Origin: Micromonospora sp. CB01531
Lineage (GTDB): Bacteria; Actinomycetota; Actinomycetes; Mycobacteriales; Micromonosporaceae
Reading direction: 5' to 3'
Length of the DNA stretch: 64,000 nucleotides
NCBI RefSeq assembly: GCF_001905095.1
Contig: NZ_LWLS01000116.1
Span: 97,100 to 161,099, forward strand
In this document: piece by piece, positions 7,505 to 14,878 of the stretch
How the letters are laid out: every line of letters starts with the position of its first letter
Position numbering within the stretch: position 1 is the stretch's first letter
Notes under the pieces: model-generated
What the model was told of the DNA's origin: nothing
Seen by the model: the letters and a program-made list of their open reading frames with translations, nothing else
Database searches by the model: none
Position numbers and translations under genes: made by a program

Positions 7505-7791
7505 TGCTTGTCTCCATCATCCTCGAATGGCCCTGCCCCTGCGGCACCACCGCCAAGGGCGTCACCGTCAAGCAGCGGCGCATCAACAAGCTGTCGATGC
7601 GCACCACCGGGCAGGCACTCGGCCTGATGCCACGCATCTGCAAGGGCTGTGGTGGGGCGCTGCCGGACACCCTGCCCGTGTCGGCCCGGCTCGCCGACGA
7701 CTCCCTCACGGCGGTCAACGCGTACCGGGAGCGGAAGGGGTGGTTCCCGCTCACGGCGGCGGACACCACTCGGCAGGCGGGAGGCGTGTGA
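7504..7791 (+). CDS. Hypothetical phage protein, 95 aa
   Basis: ATG shares a base with the previous stop. Two Cys pairs (WPCPCGTT near residue 10 and ICKGCGG near residue 46) suggest a split zinc ribbon. No family recognised. Confidence 0.55.
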   Translation: MLVSIILEWPCPCGTTAKGVTVKQRRINKLSMRTTGQALGLMPRICKGCGGALPDTLPVSARLADDSLTAVNAYRERKGWFPLTAADTTRQAGGV

Positions 7792-7982
7792 TGCCCCGCG
7801 TTCGCCCGTCGATGGGGCTGCACAACCTCGGCCGCGGAAAGGCCGAACTGGCATCCCTCTACGTCTCCGACTGCAAGATCTGCGAGCTGGGGATCTACAA
7901 GGGGCAGCCGCACCGGTTCTCCACTGGGAAGGTGCTCGGGCTGGTGCACGACGACTGCATCGAGCCGGAGCCGGCGCCGTGA
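7791..7982 (+). CDS. Hypothetical phage protein, 63 aa
   Basis: The ATG shares one base with the previous stop. The motif CKICELGIYKGQPH followed by VHDDC gives a CX2C ... C pattern, likely a small zinc fold. Function unknown. Confidence 0.55.
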   Translation: MPRVRPSMGLHNLGRGKAELASLYVSDCKICELGIYKGQPHRFSTGKVLGLVHDDCIEPEPAP

Positions 7983-8248
7983 CCGCCTACGTCGTGGAGG
8001 TCAACGAGGGCGTCGTGGAGGCGACTCGGCAGGGCGTCCGCTGGTGGAACATGTTCCGCCGCTACGAGGCGACCAGCGGCCGAATCCGCGAGACGAAGCC
8101 CGCCTGCATCGTCGGCGGCCTCGTCGAGGTGGCCTGTGAGAGCCGCGAGCACGCCGACTGGCTGGCCGCGCACATGGTCGACCACGGCGGGCTGCCCCGC
8201 ACTGCTGTTCGCGTCAAGACCCCCGCCGCGCAGCGGGAGGCGTCGTGA
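7979..8248 (+). CDS. Hypothetical phage protein, 89 aa
   Basis: GTG start with GTGA overlap. Soluble, alpha/beta in look (CIVGGLVEVACESREHADWL). No recognised family. It is followed by a long hairpin and closes this part of the coupled train. Confidence 0.6.
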   Translation: MTAYVVEVNEGVVEATRQGVRWWNMFRRYEATSGRIRETKPACIVGGLVEVACESREHADWLAAHMVDHGGLPRTAVRVKTPAAQREAS

Positions 8249-8379
8249 GGGCCCTGTGTGTGGGTCAGCCACCAGAGCACTGGGACACCGGCAACCGGCT
8301 AGCAGCCGCTGTCAACAACACCGGTGGACGAACGGTCTCCACCGGTGTTGTTGGCCGCGTTCGGAGGGTGGAGACATGA
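8245..8379 (+). CDS. Possible 44-aa protein with a WhiB-like N-terminal stub
   Basis: The GTG overlaps the previous stop. The opening residues ALCVGQPPEHWDTGNRLAAAV resemble the start of phage WhiB-type proteins around the first Cys. The sequence then runs into the arms of the perfect inverted repeat at 8313-8353 and ends overlapping the next ATG. No other Cys ligands are present, so it cannot hold a cluster. It may be a decayed WhiB fragment or may not be translated. Confidence 0.3.
   Translation: MRALCVGQPPEHWDTGNRLAAAVNNTGGRTVSTGVVGRVRRVET
8313..8353 (+). terminator. Long perfect hairpin, likely terminator
   Basis: Arms of 16 bp (CAACAACACCGGTGGA at 8313-8328 and its exact complement at 8338-8353) enclose a 9-nt loop. 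It has no U-tract but is very stable. It separates the early gene train from the 8376 gene, which has its own strong ribosome site. It could also be an operator. Confidence 0.55.
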
Positions 8380-9065
8380 GCCGCATCGCCCGCGACCGGG
8401 GCCGCATCAGCCCGGACTGCGCCGCAACGTTCCACGGCACCGACTCCGCCTACCGGTACGGCTGCCGCTGCCCTCACGCCCGGGAGCACAAGCGCATCCG
8501 GGTGAAGCGGTGGCGTGAGGGCCGCTCGATCGCCCGCCGTGTCGACGGCACCGGCACCCGCCGCCGGCTGCGTGCCCTGGCAGTCCTCGGGTGGCGGTGG
8601 CCGGACATCGGCGAGCGGCTGGGTGTCACCGGGTCGGCGGTGGCGATCCTGGCGGCATCGGCCGGGCTGGTGGAGCTGCCCACGGTTGCCCGGGTGAAGG
8701 CCGTCTACCGGGAGCTGTGCGAGCGGCCGGGCCCGTCGCGGATCACGGCGCGGCGGGCTGCGGCGAAGGGCTGGCACGGCCCTCTGGCGTGGGCGGACAT
8801 CGACGACCCGGCGTGCGTTCCGGACGACGCCGGCCCCGACGCGGCGCCGGTCGACGAGTGGGCCGTCACCGAGGCCATGGCCGGGCGACTGCCATCGTCC
8901 CGACTTGCCGACATCGACTTGGTCGAGGCCATGCGCAGGCTCCTCGCCGAAGGGCTGTCCGAGGGGCAGGCCCGCTACCGGCTTCGGCTGACGAACGCGC
9001 ACGCCCGGCGAGCAATCCGGGCCGCCAAGAAGGACCACCCCGAGACGGAGAAAAAGGCGGCGTGA
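8376..9065 (+). CDS. Helix-turn-helix phage protein, 229 aa
   Basis: ATG follows a strong GGAGGGTGGAG site. The N-terminal part (CAATFHGTDSAYRYGCRCPHAREHKRIR) has Cys/His residues like a zinc finger. A helix-turn-helix follows (LAVLGWRWPDIGERLGVTGSA, about residues 68-88). A second helical region near the C-terminus (ADIDLVEAMRRLLAEGLSEGQARYRL) reads like another winged or sigma-like helix pair. Proteins with this architecture are frequent just upstream of replication genes in actinophages and are thought to be DNA-binding. Role here (regulator or replication factor) is inferred. Confidence 0.75.
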   Translation: MSRIARDRGRISPDCAATFHGTDSAYRYGCRCPHAREHKRIRVKRWREGRSIARRVDGTGTRRRLRALAVLGWRWPDIGERLGVTGSAVAILAASAGLVELPTVARVKAVYRELCERPGPSRITARRAAAKGWHGPLAWADIDDPACVPDDAGPDAAPVDEWAVTEAMAGRLPSSRLADIDLVEAMRRLLAEGLSEGQARYRLRLTNAHARRAIRAAKKDHPETEKKAA

Positions 9066-9196
9066 CCAGCGGAAACAGAGCACGTGTCGTGTTGGTACAC
9101 GTGTCGGAATCATGGGAGAATGAGGCGTCCGGAACGGGTGCGCCAACACCCGCCCGGACTGACCGACTCTCCTTCTGTGGAAAGGAGGCGGCTGCC

Positions 9197-9271
9197 GTGC
9201 ATCGTATCCATGCACGCAACGCCTGGGAACCGTCACGCGCCGCGCATCACACCGGCGGTGCGGGTTGGTGA
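9197..9271 (+). CDS. 24-aa leader peptide coupled to the replication gene
   Basis: A GTG lies 6 bases after a near-perfect ribosome site (AAAGGAGG, 9181-9188). The frame runs 24 codons and its TGA overlaps the GTG of the replication initiator gene at 9268. That gene has no good site of its own. The peptide is basic and His-rich with no known family. The arrangement suggests the leader exists to couple ribosomes to the initiator. The 130 bases before it hold no other gene. Confidence 0.5.
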   Translation: MHRIHARNAWEPSRAAHHTGGAGW

Positions 9272-10089
9272 CCCGCTGGGACGTGACGAAGGCCGTCCGC
9301 GCGTCGGACCTGCCCTCGGCGTCCCGCCTGATCATGCTGACGCTCGCCGACGTGGCCGAGGTCGGCACCGCCGAGATCCCCGCGCGCTTCACTCCGTCGC
9401 TGACCGTGCTGGCCCGTGAGACGGGGCTGGCGAAGAGCACCGTCAAGGCGCACCTTGCCGCGCTCGATGAGGCGGGGTGGCTGGTGCGTACCCGGCCGGA
9501 CGCCAAGGCGCAGTGGCACGGGGAGCGGACCCGCTACCGGCTGGCGCTGCCGGACGGTGCGGGGGTAGGCCATGACGTGGCCCAGGTAGGCCAGGAGATG
9601 GCCCAGGGTGGGCCGGTAGATGACCCAGGGGTAGGCCAGGAGTTGGCCCTACCTAGGCCGGGAGATGGCCACCTAGAGACAGATCATTCAGATCAGGATC
9701 AGATCTCTACTGATCGTCCTTCCCGAGGGAAGGACGTGGCGATCCCAGACCGCGCCGACGTCGAGCAGGTCTGCCGTCACCTCGCCGACCGCATCGAGGG
9801 CAACGGCTCCAAGCGCCCCACGATCACCAAGACGTGGCGGGACGCCGCCCGGCGGCTCATCGACCGCGACGGCCGCACCGTCGAGCAGATCACGCGGGCC
9901 ATCGACTGGTGCCAGGACGACGACTTCTGGCGCTCCAACATCCTCTCGATGCCAAAGCTCCGCGAGAAGTACGACCAGCTTCGCCTCGCCGCCCAGCGCG
10001 GCAACCGCACCAACCGCACCACTGGCCAGGACATCGACTGGAACGCAGCAATGGAACGCGCTATGGCGCGAGAGGGGATCGAGGCATGA
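9268..10089 (+). CDS. Phage replication initiator-like protein with winged helix
   Basis: The protein has 273 residues. Residues 1-95 form a winged-helix domain (LARETGLAKSTVKAHLAALDEAGWLVRTR), as in phage O-type initiators and plasmid Rep proteins. Residues of the centre are five 7-aa repeats (VGHDVAQ, VGQEMAQ and variants) encoded by iteron-like DNA. An AT-richer stretch follows (9672-9720). The C-terminal domain (about residues 155-250, CRHLADRIEGNGSK, ITRAIDWCQDDDFWRSNILSM) matches the conserved end of phage replication proteins. The next gene looks like a helicase loader. The layout is that of the lambda O-P-ori module. Start GTG is coupled to the leader at 9197. Confidence 0.75.
   Translation: MTRWDVTKAVRASDLPSASRLIMLTLADVAEVGTAEIPARFTPSLTVLARETGLAKSTVKAHLAALDEAGWLVRTRPDAKAQWHGERTRYRLALPDGAGVGHDVAQVGQEMAQGGPVDDPGVGQELALPRPGDGHLETDHSDQDQISTDRPSRGKDVAIPDRADVEQVCRHLADRIEGNGSKRPTITKTWRDAARRLIDRDGRTVEQITRAIDWCQDDDFWRSNILSMPKLREKYDQLRLAAQRGNRTNRTTGQDIDWNAAMERAMAREGIEA
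9564..9720 (+). other. Candidate replication origin: five 21-bp iterons plus AT-richer tract inside the initiator gene
   Basis: Five repeats lie at about 9564-9584, 9585-9605, 9607-9627, 9630-9650 and 9651-9671. Repeats 1 and 2 abut, and 2-bp offsets separate 2 from 3 and 3 from 4. The core is GGTAGGCC, then 4-6 variable bases, then a TGGCCC end. Period 21 bp is two helical turns, placing repeats on one face. Directly after them, 9672-9720 is markedly richer in A and T (GATC-rich) than anything nearby. Iterons plus an AT-rich unwinding element within the initiator gene is the known design of oriLambda. Function here is inferred. Confidence 0.6.
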
Positions 10090-10580
10090 CGCCCACGGAG
10101 GCGGTGAAGCTGGTCGGGGTGATCCGGCAGATCTGGCCGTCGATGAAGATCGACCAGTTCACTCCGGACGCCTGGCACATGGCGCTGGATGACGTGTCCC
10201 TTGATGACGCGTTGGCGGCCGTGCGGCACCTCGCCCGCAGTCGTGGCGGGTACGTGCAGCCGGTCGACATCCGCCGACGCATCGCCGAAGCGGCCGGGCT
10301 GCTGCCGCGCAGCGAAGCCGAGGGGTTGGCGGACGCCGCCCAGGTCGCGGGGAACCGGGGCGCGGGGGCGTCGAAGCTCGACGCGGTGACCTACCGCGCG
10401 TACCGGGCGATGGGCGGACCGACGGCGTTCGACGCCCCTATGTCGGTGATTCGGCCGCAGTGGGCGCGGGTCTGGTCCGACGTGGCGCAGCGGTACGAGG
10501 AGGAGTTGCTGGCCGGCGACCTCGGTCGCGAGGTTGAGGCGCGCCGCGTGCTGGCCATCGAGGCCGGGGGGTCCGCCTGA
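10086..10580 (+). CDS. Candidate replicative helicase loader (G39P-like)
   Basis: The protein has 164 residues. The N-terminus reads MTPTEAVKLVGVIRQIWPSM, then FTPDAWHMALDDVSLDDALAAVRHLARS and YVQPVDIRRRI. This is the pattern of the phage helicase loader/inhibitor family (SPP1 G39P-like), which delivers the DnaB-type helicase to the origin. It directly follows the initiator gene (ATGA overlap), as P follows O in lambda. No phage helicase is visible, so it presumably recruits host DnaB. Homology is judged by pattern only. Confidence 0.65.
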   Translation: MTPTEAVKLVGVIRQIWPSMKIDQFTPDAWHMALDDVSLDDALAAVRHLARSRGGYVQPVDIRRRIAEAAGLLPRSEAEGLADAAQVAGNRGAGASKLDAVTYRAYRAMGGPTAFDAPMSVIRPQWARVWSDVAQRYEEELLAGDLGREVEARRVLAIEAGGSA

Positions 10581-10900
10581 TGTCCCACACCCCGCCCGCC
10601 CCGCGCCGCCAGCCCGCCTACGACGCCGTGTACGCCGTCATCCGCCAGTACCCGCCGATCACCAGCGGCGACATCATGCCGGCCGTCGAGAACGGCCGCG
10701 TGTGGCGTGCTGTCCATGCCGCTCTCGACGCTGTGGAGCCTGCCGCGCATCTGCTGCCGCTGCTCGACCTCACCGCCGACGAGCTGGACGCGCTCCGCCT
10801 GGCCGCCGCGAAGTACCGGGCGATCGACACCAAGGTGCCGGCCCTCAACTCCGCCCTGGACAAGCTCACCACCACCGACACCACCGAGGAGACGTCATGA
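10580..10900 (+). CDS. Hypothetical phage protein, 106 aa
   Basis: ATG shares a base with the previous stop. N-terminal part may be a small helical DNA-binding fold (YDAVYAVIRQYPPITSGDIMPAVE); the C-terminal half is helical and Thr-rich at the end. No family recognised. Confidence 0.65.
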   Translation: MSHTPPAPRRQPAYDAVYAVIRQYPPITSGDIMPAVENGRVWRAVHAALDAVEPAAHLLPLLDLTADELDALRLAAAKYRAIDTKVPALNSALDKLTTTDTTEETS

Positions 10901-11172
10901 GCCAGCCTGACCCGATCACCGACCGGCCGCCCATGCCGCCCGCCGATTTCCTCGCCGCCGTCACCATGGTCGGCGAGCGCGCCGCCGCCGGATACGGCTG
11001 GCAGGAGGGCTACCTTGCCGGACGCGCCGCCGCCGCTGCCGACATTCGCGCCCGCATCGCCCAGTACACCGACCCGACCGCGACGGAAGCCGAGCGGGAT
11101 GTGGCTCACGGGCTGCGTACCGCCGCTGACATCGCCGCCCGGCTCACCACCACCGAGGAGACCGACCGATGA
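10897..11172 (+). CDS. Hypothetical phage protein, 91 aa
   Basis: ATGA overlap with its neighbour. An Ala-rich helical protein containing GYGWQEGYLAGRAAAAADI, likely a coiled coil. No known domain. Confidence 0.6.
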   Translation: MSQPDPITDRPPMPPADFLAAVTMVGERAAAGYGWQEGYLAGRAAAAADIRARIAQYTDPTATEAERDVAHGLRTAADIAARLTTTEETDR

Positions 11173-11462
11173 CCGCGCTGACGTTCCGTAAAAAGCCCGT
11201 CGAGATCCAAGCTATGCAGTGGACCGGCGACAACTCTGGCGACCTCTACCGCTTCGCGGCGGGCCACTTCGCCGTGATGGACGAGCAGGACAGGGCCAAC
11301 TGTGATGATCCGGAGGCGACCGCCCAAATCTTCGACGTGCTGCATTCCACCTGGGTGCTGGTCTACACCGGCGACTGGATCATCCGGGGTATCCAGGGCG
11401 AGCACTACCCGTGCCGCCCCGACGTGTTCGAGGCGACCTACGAGCGGGTGGACCGTGGCTGA
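11169..11462 (+). CDS. IQWTGDN-type hypothetical phage protein, paralogue of 4627-4947
   Basis: The protein has 97 residues with VEIQAMQWTGDNSGDLYRF, VYTGDWIIRG and DVFEATYERV. These match, block for block, the gene at 4627. The pair probably arose by duplication or by separate acquisition from related phages. Role unknown. ATG overlaps the previous stop. Confidence 0.75.
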   Translation: MTALTFRKKPVEIQAMQWTGDNSGDLYRFAAGHFAVMDEQDRANCDDPEATAQIFDVLHSTWVLVYTGDWIIRGIQGEHYPCRPDVFEATYERVDRG

Positions 11463-11982
11463 GTCTCGTCGGTTGCGTACTCAGGCCGACGAGCACGGCA
11501 ACATCGCCGACGACTGCGGCCACTGCACCCTGCTGCCCGGCGTCAACGGCCCCGTGCGTGTCGCCCAGGTCGGCTGCCCGGTGCACAGCGAGCACCCGAC
11601 TGCGCGCCGGTTGCGTACTCAGGCTGAGCGGGACGCCGACGGGCAGGCGTGGCGCGCCCCGGGCTGCACATCAGGCCAGCCGTGGATCTGCACCCCTGCC
11701 GACTGCCCCGGATGCTTCAACCCGCACTGCTGGATCACCGACGGGATCACCTGCCGCAACGGGTGCACCGTGGTCCCGCACAACCAGTTGACGCCCGACC
11801 AGCTCGCAGCGATCAGGGAGCGGATGGTCACGGACATGCGCGCGGCCCGGGATCGCTTCCTTGCCGCTGTGGCAACCGAGAGCCCGCGCGTGCTGGTCGA
11901 CCCGGACATCTGGGTCCACATGGAGCCGATCGCCCCGCCGCGCCGCCGTTGGTGGCACCGACTCACCCGGAGAGCCCGATGA
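11455..11982 (+). CDS. Cys-rich phage protein with internal repeat, 175 aa
   Basis: GTG start, overlapping the previous gene by 8 bases. The heptad RRLRTQA occurs twice (about residues 5-11 and 51-57); both copies come from nearly the same DNA (GGTTGCGTACTCAGGC). The middle is Cys-rich (DDCGHCTLL, CTPADCPGCFNPHC, CRNGC), probably zinc-binding. The C-terminus is basic and Trp-rich. Function unknown. Confidence 0.65.
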   Translation: MAESRRLRTQADEHGNIADDCGHCTLLPGVNGPVRVAQVGCPVHSEHPTARRLRTQAERDADGQAWRAPGCTSGQPWICTPADCPGCFNPHCWITDGITCRNGCTVVPHNQLTPDQLAAIRERMVTDMRAARDRFLAAVATESPRVLVDPDIWVHMEPIAPPRRRWWHRLTRRAR

Positions 11983-12263
11983 CCACCGAACAGCTTGACC
12001 TCTTCGCCCCGCAGCAGACCGACGCACCGCTGACCGTCGCCGACCTCGACGAATGGATCGCCGCTACCCGCGCCGTCGCCAATCCGCACGTCGCCGGGCA
12101 TTGGCCGAACGAGTGGGCTCGCGCCGGCCTCGGTGCACTGCTCGGCGAGGGGATCCCGCATCGCCGCTGGTCGACGCGGGAACTGCTCGATGCGCTGGCC
12201 CGCGCCCGCCAGATCGCCATCCGCACCGAGGAGCCCGCCCGACTCACCCGGAGGAACCCGTGA
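11979..12263 (+). CDS. Hypothetical phage protein, 94 aa
   Basis: ATGA overlap. It begins MTTEQLDLFAP, a short sliding-clamp-like motif (QLDLF) found at the ends of many DNA polymerase beta-clamp partners, followed by a soluble helical domain. Clamp binding is inference from this motif only. Confidence 0.6.
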   Translation: MTTEQLDLFAPQQTDAPLTVADLDEWIAATRAVANPHVAGHWPNEWARAGLGALLGEGIPHRRWSTRELLDALARARQIAIRTEEPARLTRRNP

Positions 12264-12613
12264 CCCAGCCCGCCTACACCGACGCCGACGTCGACCAGCT
12301 ACACGAAACGTTCGCCAAGGCGTGGACTCTGCACCTGGGTCAGCACTCGGGTCAGCACTCGGCGCTCGCCGGTTGCAACTCGGAGCTGAACACCGAGGAC
12401 TGCTGCGACCGAGAGGGCCTGCGTGCCGTGCTGGCCCACCTCGCTGACGCCGGCCGGCTTACCACCAACGGCCGGTGCGGCGACATCGCCCCCAACCTCT
12501 CGCTGATCGCCAGCCACATCCGGCAGGTCTGCTGCCTCACCGCAGGCCACGCCGGATGGCATCGCGGCGACGACGGCAGCGAATGGGTCGAGCACAACGA
12601 GGAGCCCGCCTGA
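12260..12613 (+). CDS. Hypothetical phage protein, 117 aa
   Basis: GTG start with GTGA overlap. It carries a short repeated LGQHSGQHSA, several Cys (CNSELNTEDCCDRE) and CCLTAGHAGWHRGDDG, a pattern shared by small actinophage proteins. Function unknown. Confidence 0.6.
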   Translation: MTQPAYTDADVDQLHETFAKAWTLHLGQHSGQHSALAGCNSELNTEDCCDREGLRAVLAHLADAGRLTTNGRCGDIAPNLSLIASHIRQVCCLTAGHAGWHRGDDGSEWVEHNEEPA

Positions 12614-13281
12614 TGCACCCGCACATCCTTCACGCCCTGGCCGCCGCCGACAGCCTCCGCCGCGCTCTGACCGCGTTGGAGGCGAGCGCCAAGGCGGCAG
12701 CGGACGGCGCGGTCGACGGCTCCCGCATCGACGATGTGGCGATCCCGTCGCAGGTGTTCGGCCGCCGCACCGCCCTCGGCGGGCACGGCGACCCCACCGC
12801 AGCCCTCGCACTCGGGGCGTGGGCGCCCGGCGGCCCCAACCCCGACGCCCAGCTGCTCGGTGATCTGATGCGCCAGCTCGACGAGATGGCCGCACATGTG
12901 CCCGGCGCGAACGGCCAGGATCCGCTCGCCCGCATCCGCCTACACATCCCGCACATGCGCCCCCACATCGCCGCCCGCACCACCCAAGCCCTCACCCACC
13001 TCGACGGGCAGGCACGCCGCCGGTTGCAGATGCCACCCGACCAGCAGCCCCTCGCCGGGGAGTGCCCGGGATGCCGCGCCCGTGGGGTGCTGTACGTCGC
13101 GACCTGCGGGCCGGAGGCGGAACGCACCGTCGTCTGCGGCGCCGGCTGCGTCTGCGTCGGCGACGGCTGCCGCTGCGGAATGCCGACGCGCGAGGCGGGT
13201 GTGGCGCACATCTGGGACCACACCGCGTTCGCCGCCGTCGGTGTGGTTGCGGGGAACGCGCCGACCGGCACCACCAACTGA
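12613..13281 (+). CDS. Hypothetical phage protein with zinc-knuckle C-terminus, 222 aa
   Basis: The N-terminal half is helical (LAAADSLRRALTALEASAKAA). Near residue 155 there is CPGCRARG followed by a run of Cys (VCGAGCVCVGDGCRCG) that probably binds zinc. The C-terminal part (WDHTAFAAVGVV) resembles the ends of DUF7341-type actinophage proteins, judged by pattern only. ATGA overlap with its neighbour. Confidence 0.6.
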   Translation: MHPHILHALAAADSLRRALTALEASAKAAADGAVDGSRIDDVAIPSQVFGRRTALGGHGDPTAALALGAWAPGGPNPDAQLLGDLMRQLDEMAAHVPGANGQDPLARIRLHIPHMRPHIAARTTQALTHLDGQARRRLQMPPDQQPLAGECPGCRARGVLYVATCGPEAERTVVCGAGCVCVGDGCRCGMPTREAGVAHIWDHTAFAAVGVVAGNAPTGTTN

Positions 13282-13302
13282 CCCGACCCGAAGGAGATCA
13301 CC

Positions 13303-13656
13303 ATGGGCTACCTGAACCCACACACCCACCAGCTCGACACCCCGTCCCGGACGCGAGTCGTCGTGCTCTGCGGCTCCACCCGCTTCAAGGACGACTTCGA
13401 GCGCGTCAACCGATCCCTCACCCTGGGCGGCCACATCGTGCTCGCCCCTGGCGTGTTCGGCCACGCTGACGGCATCGAGCTGTCCGAGGCGAGCAAGGAG
13501 GCGCTGGACGAGCTGCACCTACGGAAGATCGACATGGCCGACGAGGTGATCGTGGTCAACCCGGGCGGCTACATCGGAGATAGCACCCGGCGGGAGATCG
13601 CCTACGCCGAGCAGATCGGGAAGCACGTCGACTACCTCGACGCCCGAGGATGGTAG
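13303..13656 (+). CDS. Nucleoside 2-deoxyribosyltransferase-like protein
   Basis: The protein has 117 residues. VVVLCGSTRFKDDF is the N-terminal nucleotide-binding motif, and KIDMADEVIVVNPGGYIGDSTRREIAYA is the C-terminal signature of the deoxyribosyltransferase/DUF4406-like superfamily. These enzymes swap or hydrolyse nucleobases on deoxyribosides. In phages they are thought to tune nucleotide pools or supply modified bases. The ATG has its own GAAGGAGATCACC site, and it is the first gene in the train not overlapping its neighbour. Confidence 0.8.
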   Translation: MGYLNPHTHQLDTPSRTRVVVLCGSTRFKDDFERVNRSLTLGGHIVLAPGVFGHADGIELSEASKEALDELHLRKIDMADEVIVVNPGGYIGDSTRREIAYAEQIGKHVDYLDARGW

Positions 13657-13687
13657 CCGCGACCGTTCGACCTGGGAGGATGGACCC

Positions 13688-13921
13688 GTGAACACACCAG
13701 CCAACGAACCAGCCGACGCGTTCTACGTGCTGTCCGTGGTGAAGCAGACCGAGGGCGGCGTCACTAGCCAGATGTGGGCGATCACGGCTGAGCAGGCCGA
13801 GCAGGTCGCCCGCGACATGGGGCCGGCCAGCAGTGAGATGTTTGCTCCCCGGGAAGCGGCTGAGGGTTTGCACGACTCCGCTCACGCTGCCGGTGCCGTG
13901 TTCATGGACGTTGAGCCGTGA
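13688..13921 (+). CDS. Hypothetical phage protein, 77 aa
   Basis: GTG start after a GGGAGGA site. Small soluble protein (DAFYVLSVVKQTEGGVTSQM). No family recognised. Its stop overlaps the next GTG. Confidence 0.6.
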   Translation: MNTPANEPADAFYVLSVVKQTEGGVTSQMWAITAEQAEQVARDMGPASSEMFAPREAAEGLHDSAHAAGAVFMDVEP

Positions 13922-14334
13922 CCACACCAGCCGACCAGCCCGACCCGATCCGCTGCACGTCGACGACGCGGCCACACCACCCGCCGTACGGCACGCGGGT
14001 GCTGGAAGAGGACACCGGCCTGATCCAACGGTTCCACTCCGGCGCATACGGCTCGGGCTGGAGCGTCGACGGAACCACAGACGCCCGACGGCCACCCGCG
14101 TACCGCGCTTTGCTCGCCGCAACGGACGGGCTCGCCCGCGAGATGGTGGAGCTTCACCGACCCGAGCCGGACATCGTTCACGGAAACGACGTCCGGCGTT
14201 GGCGGTGCGCGGGCTGCGACGCCGAAGGCTGCGACTGGGAGCACCCGGAGTGGCCGTGCCGCACCAGCCAGCTTGCCGCCGAGCGGGCCGACGTGTCGCT
14301 ACGCGAGGACCACTACACCGTGGAGTCCGGGTGA
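13918..14334 (+). CDS. Hypothetical phage protein, 138 aa
   Basis: GTG start with GTGA overlap. Contains WRCAGCDAEGCDWEHPEWPC, a Cys/Trp motif suggesting a zinc finger, near residue 95. Function unknown. Confidence 0.6.
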   Translation: MTTPADQPDPIRCTSTTRPHHPPYGTRVLEEDTGLIQRFHSGAYGSGWSVDGTTDARRPPAYRALLAATDGLAREMVELHRPEPDIVHGNDVRRWRCAGCDAEGCDWEHPEWPCRTSQLAAERADVSLREDHYTVESG

Positions 14335-14462
14335 TCTGGGTTAGGGGTGTGGAGTACGGCACCGCCGCCGTCGGATGGACGCTCACCGCCGTCGCGGTAG
14401 CCCTCGTCGGCGCTCTGGCCTGGCTGCTGTGGGATGCCCTACGAGGTCGGTGGCGTCCGTGA
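14331..14462 (+). CDS. Single-pass membrane micro-protein, 43 aa
   Basis: GTG start with GTGA overlap on both sides. One clear hydrophobic helix (AVGWTLTAVAVALVGALAWL) and a basic C-terminus (RGRWRP), suggesting an N-out, C-in topology. Function unknown. Confidence 0.55.
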   Translation: MIWVRGVEYGTAAVGWTLTAVAVALVGALAWLLWDALRGRWRP

Positions 14463-14710
14463 TCTGGAACCTGCGCGACAACGAGGAATGGCTGACCGCC
14501 GCCGAACTCGCCGACCGACTCGGCGTCACCATCTGGACCGTCTACAAGTGGCGTGACCCGAAGGAGTGGAAGAACCCCGCCGACGCCCTCACCACCGTCC
14601 GCATCGACGGCGTGGACCACTCGCCGCTGCCCGAAGCTGCTGCGATCGACCGGGGCAAGCGGGACGAGACACGCGGAGCACCCCGCCTGGCTGGCGCTGC
14701 CGCCACCTGA
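14459..14710 (+). CDS. Helix-turn-helix protein, excisionase-like
   Basis: The protein has 83 residues. EWLTAAELADRLGVTIWTVYKW is a MerR/excisionase-type helix-turn-helix. It could be an excisionase, although those usually lie beside the integrase, or a terminase-proximal regulator. It is the last gene before a strong terminator. Confidence 0.65.
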   Translation: MIWNLRDNEEWLTAAELADRLGVTIWTVYKWRDPKEWKNPADALTTVRIDGVDHSPLPEAAAIDRGKRDETRGAPRLAGAAAT

Positions 14711-14753
14711 TCCACTATTCTCCAAGCGAGGGGTAGGCGAAGTCTGCCCTGAA

Positions 14754-14793
14754 ACAGCCCGGACGGTTGATCACTCAGATCCCGCCGGGCTGT
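14754..14793 (+). terminator. Hairpin terminator ending the early train
   Basis: A 9-bp perfect stem (ACAGCCCGG / CCGGGCTGT) with TGTTGTG after it. It lies 43 bases after the last early gene and before the terminase relic. Confidence 0.6.
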
Positions 14794-14878
14794 TGTGCGT
14801 CCAGGGACCGGGACGCGTCACGGGGCGGGACGACCTGGCTGGTGCCGGCCCGCCCCACACGCAGCACAGGAGGGTCGA

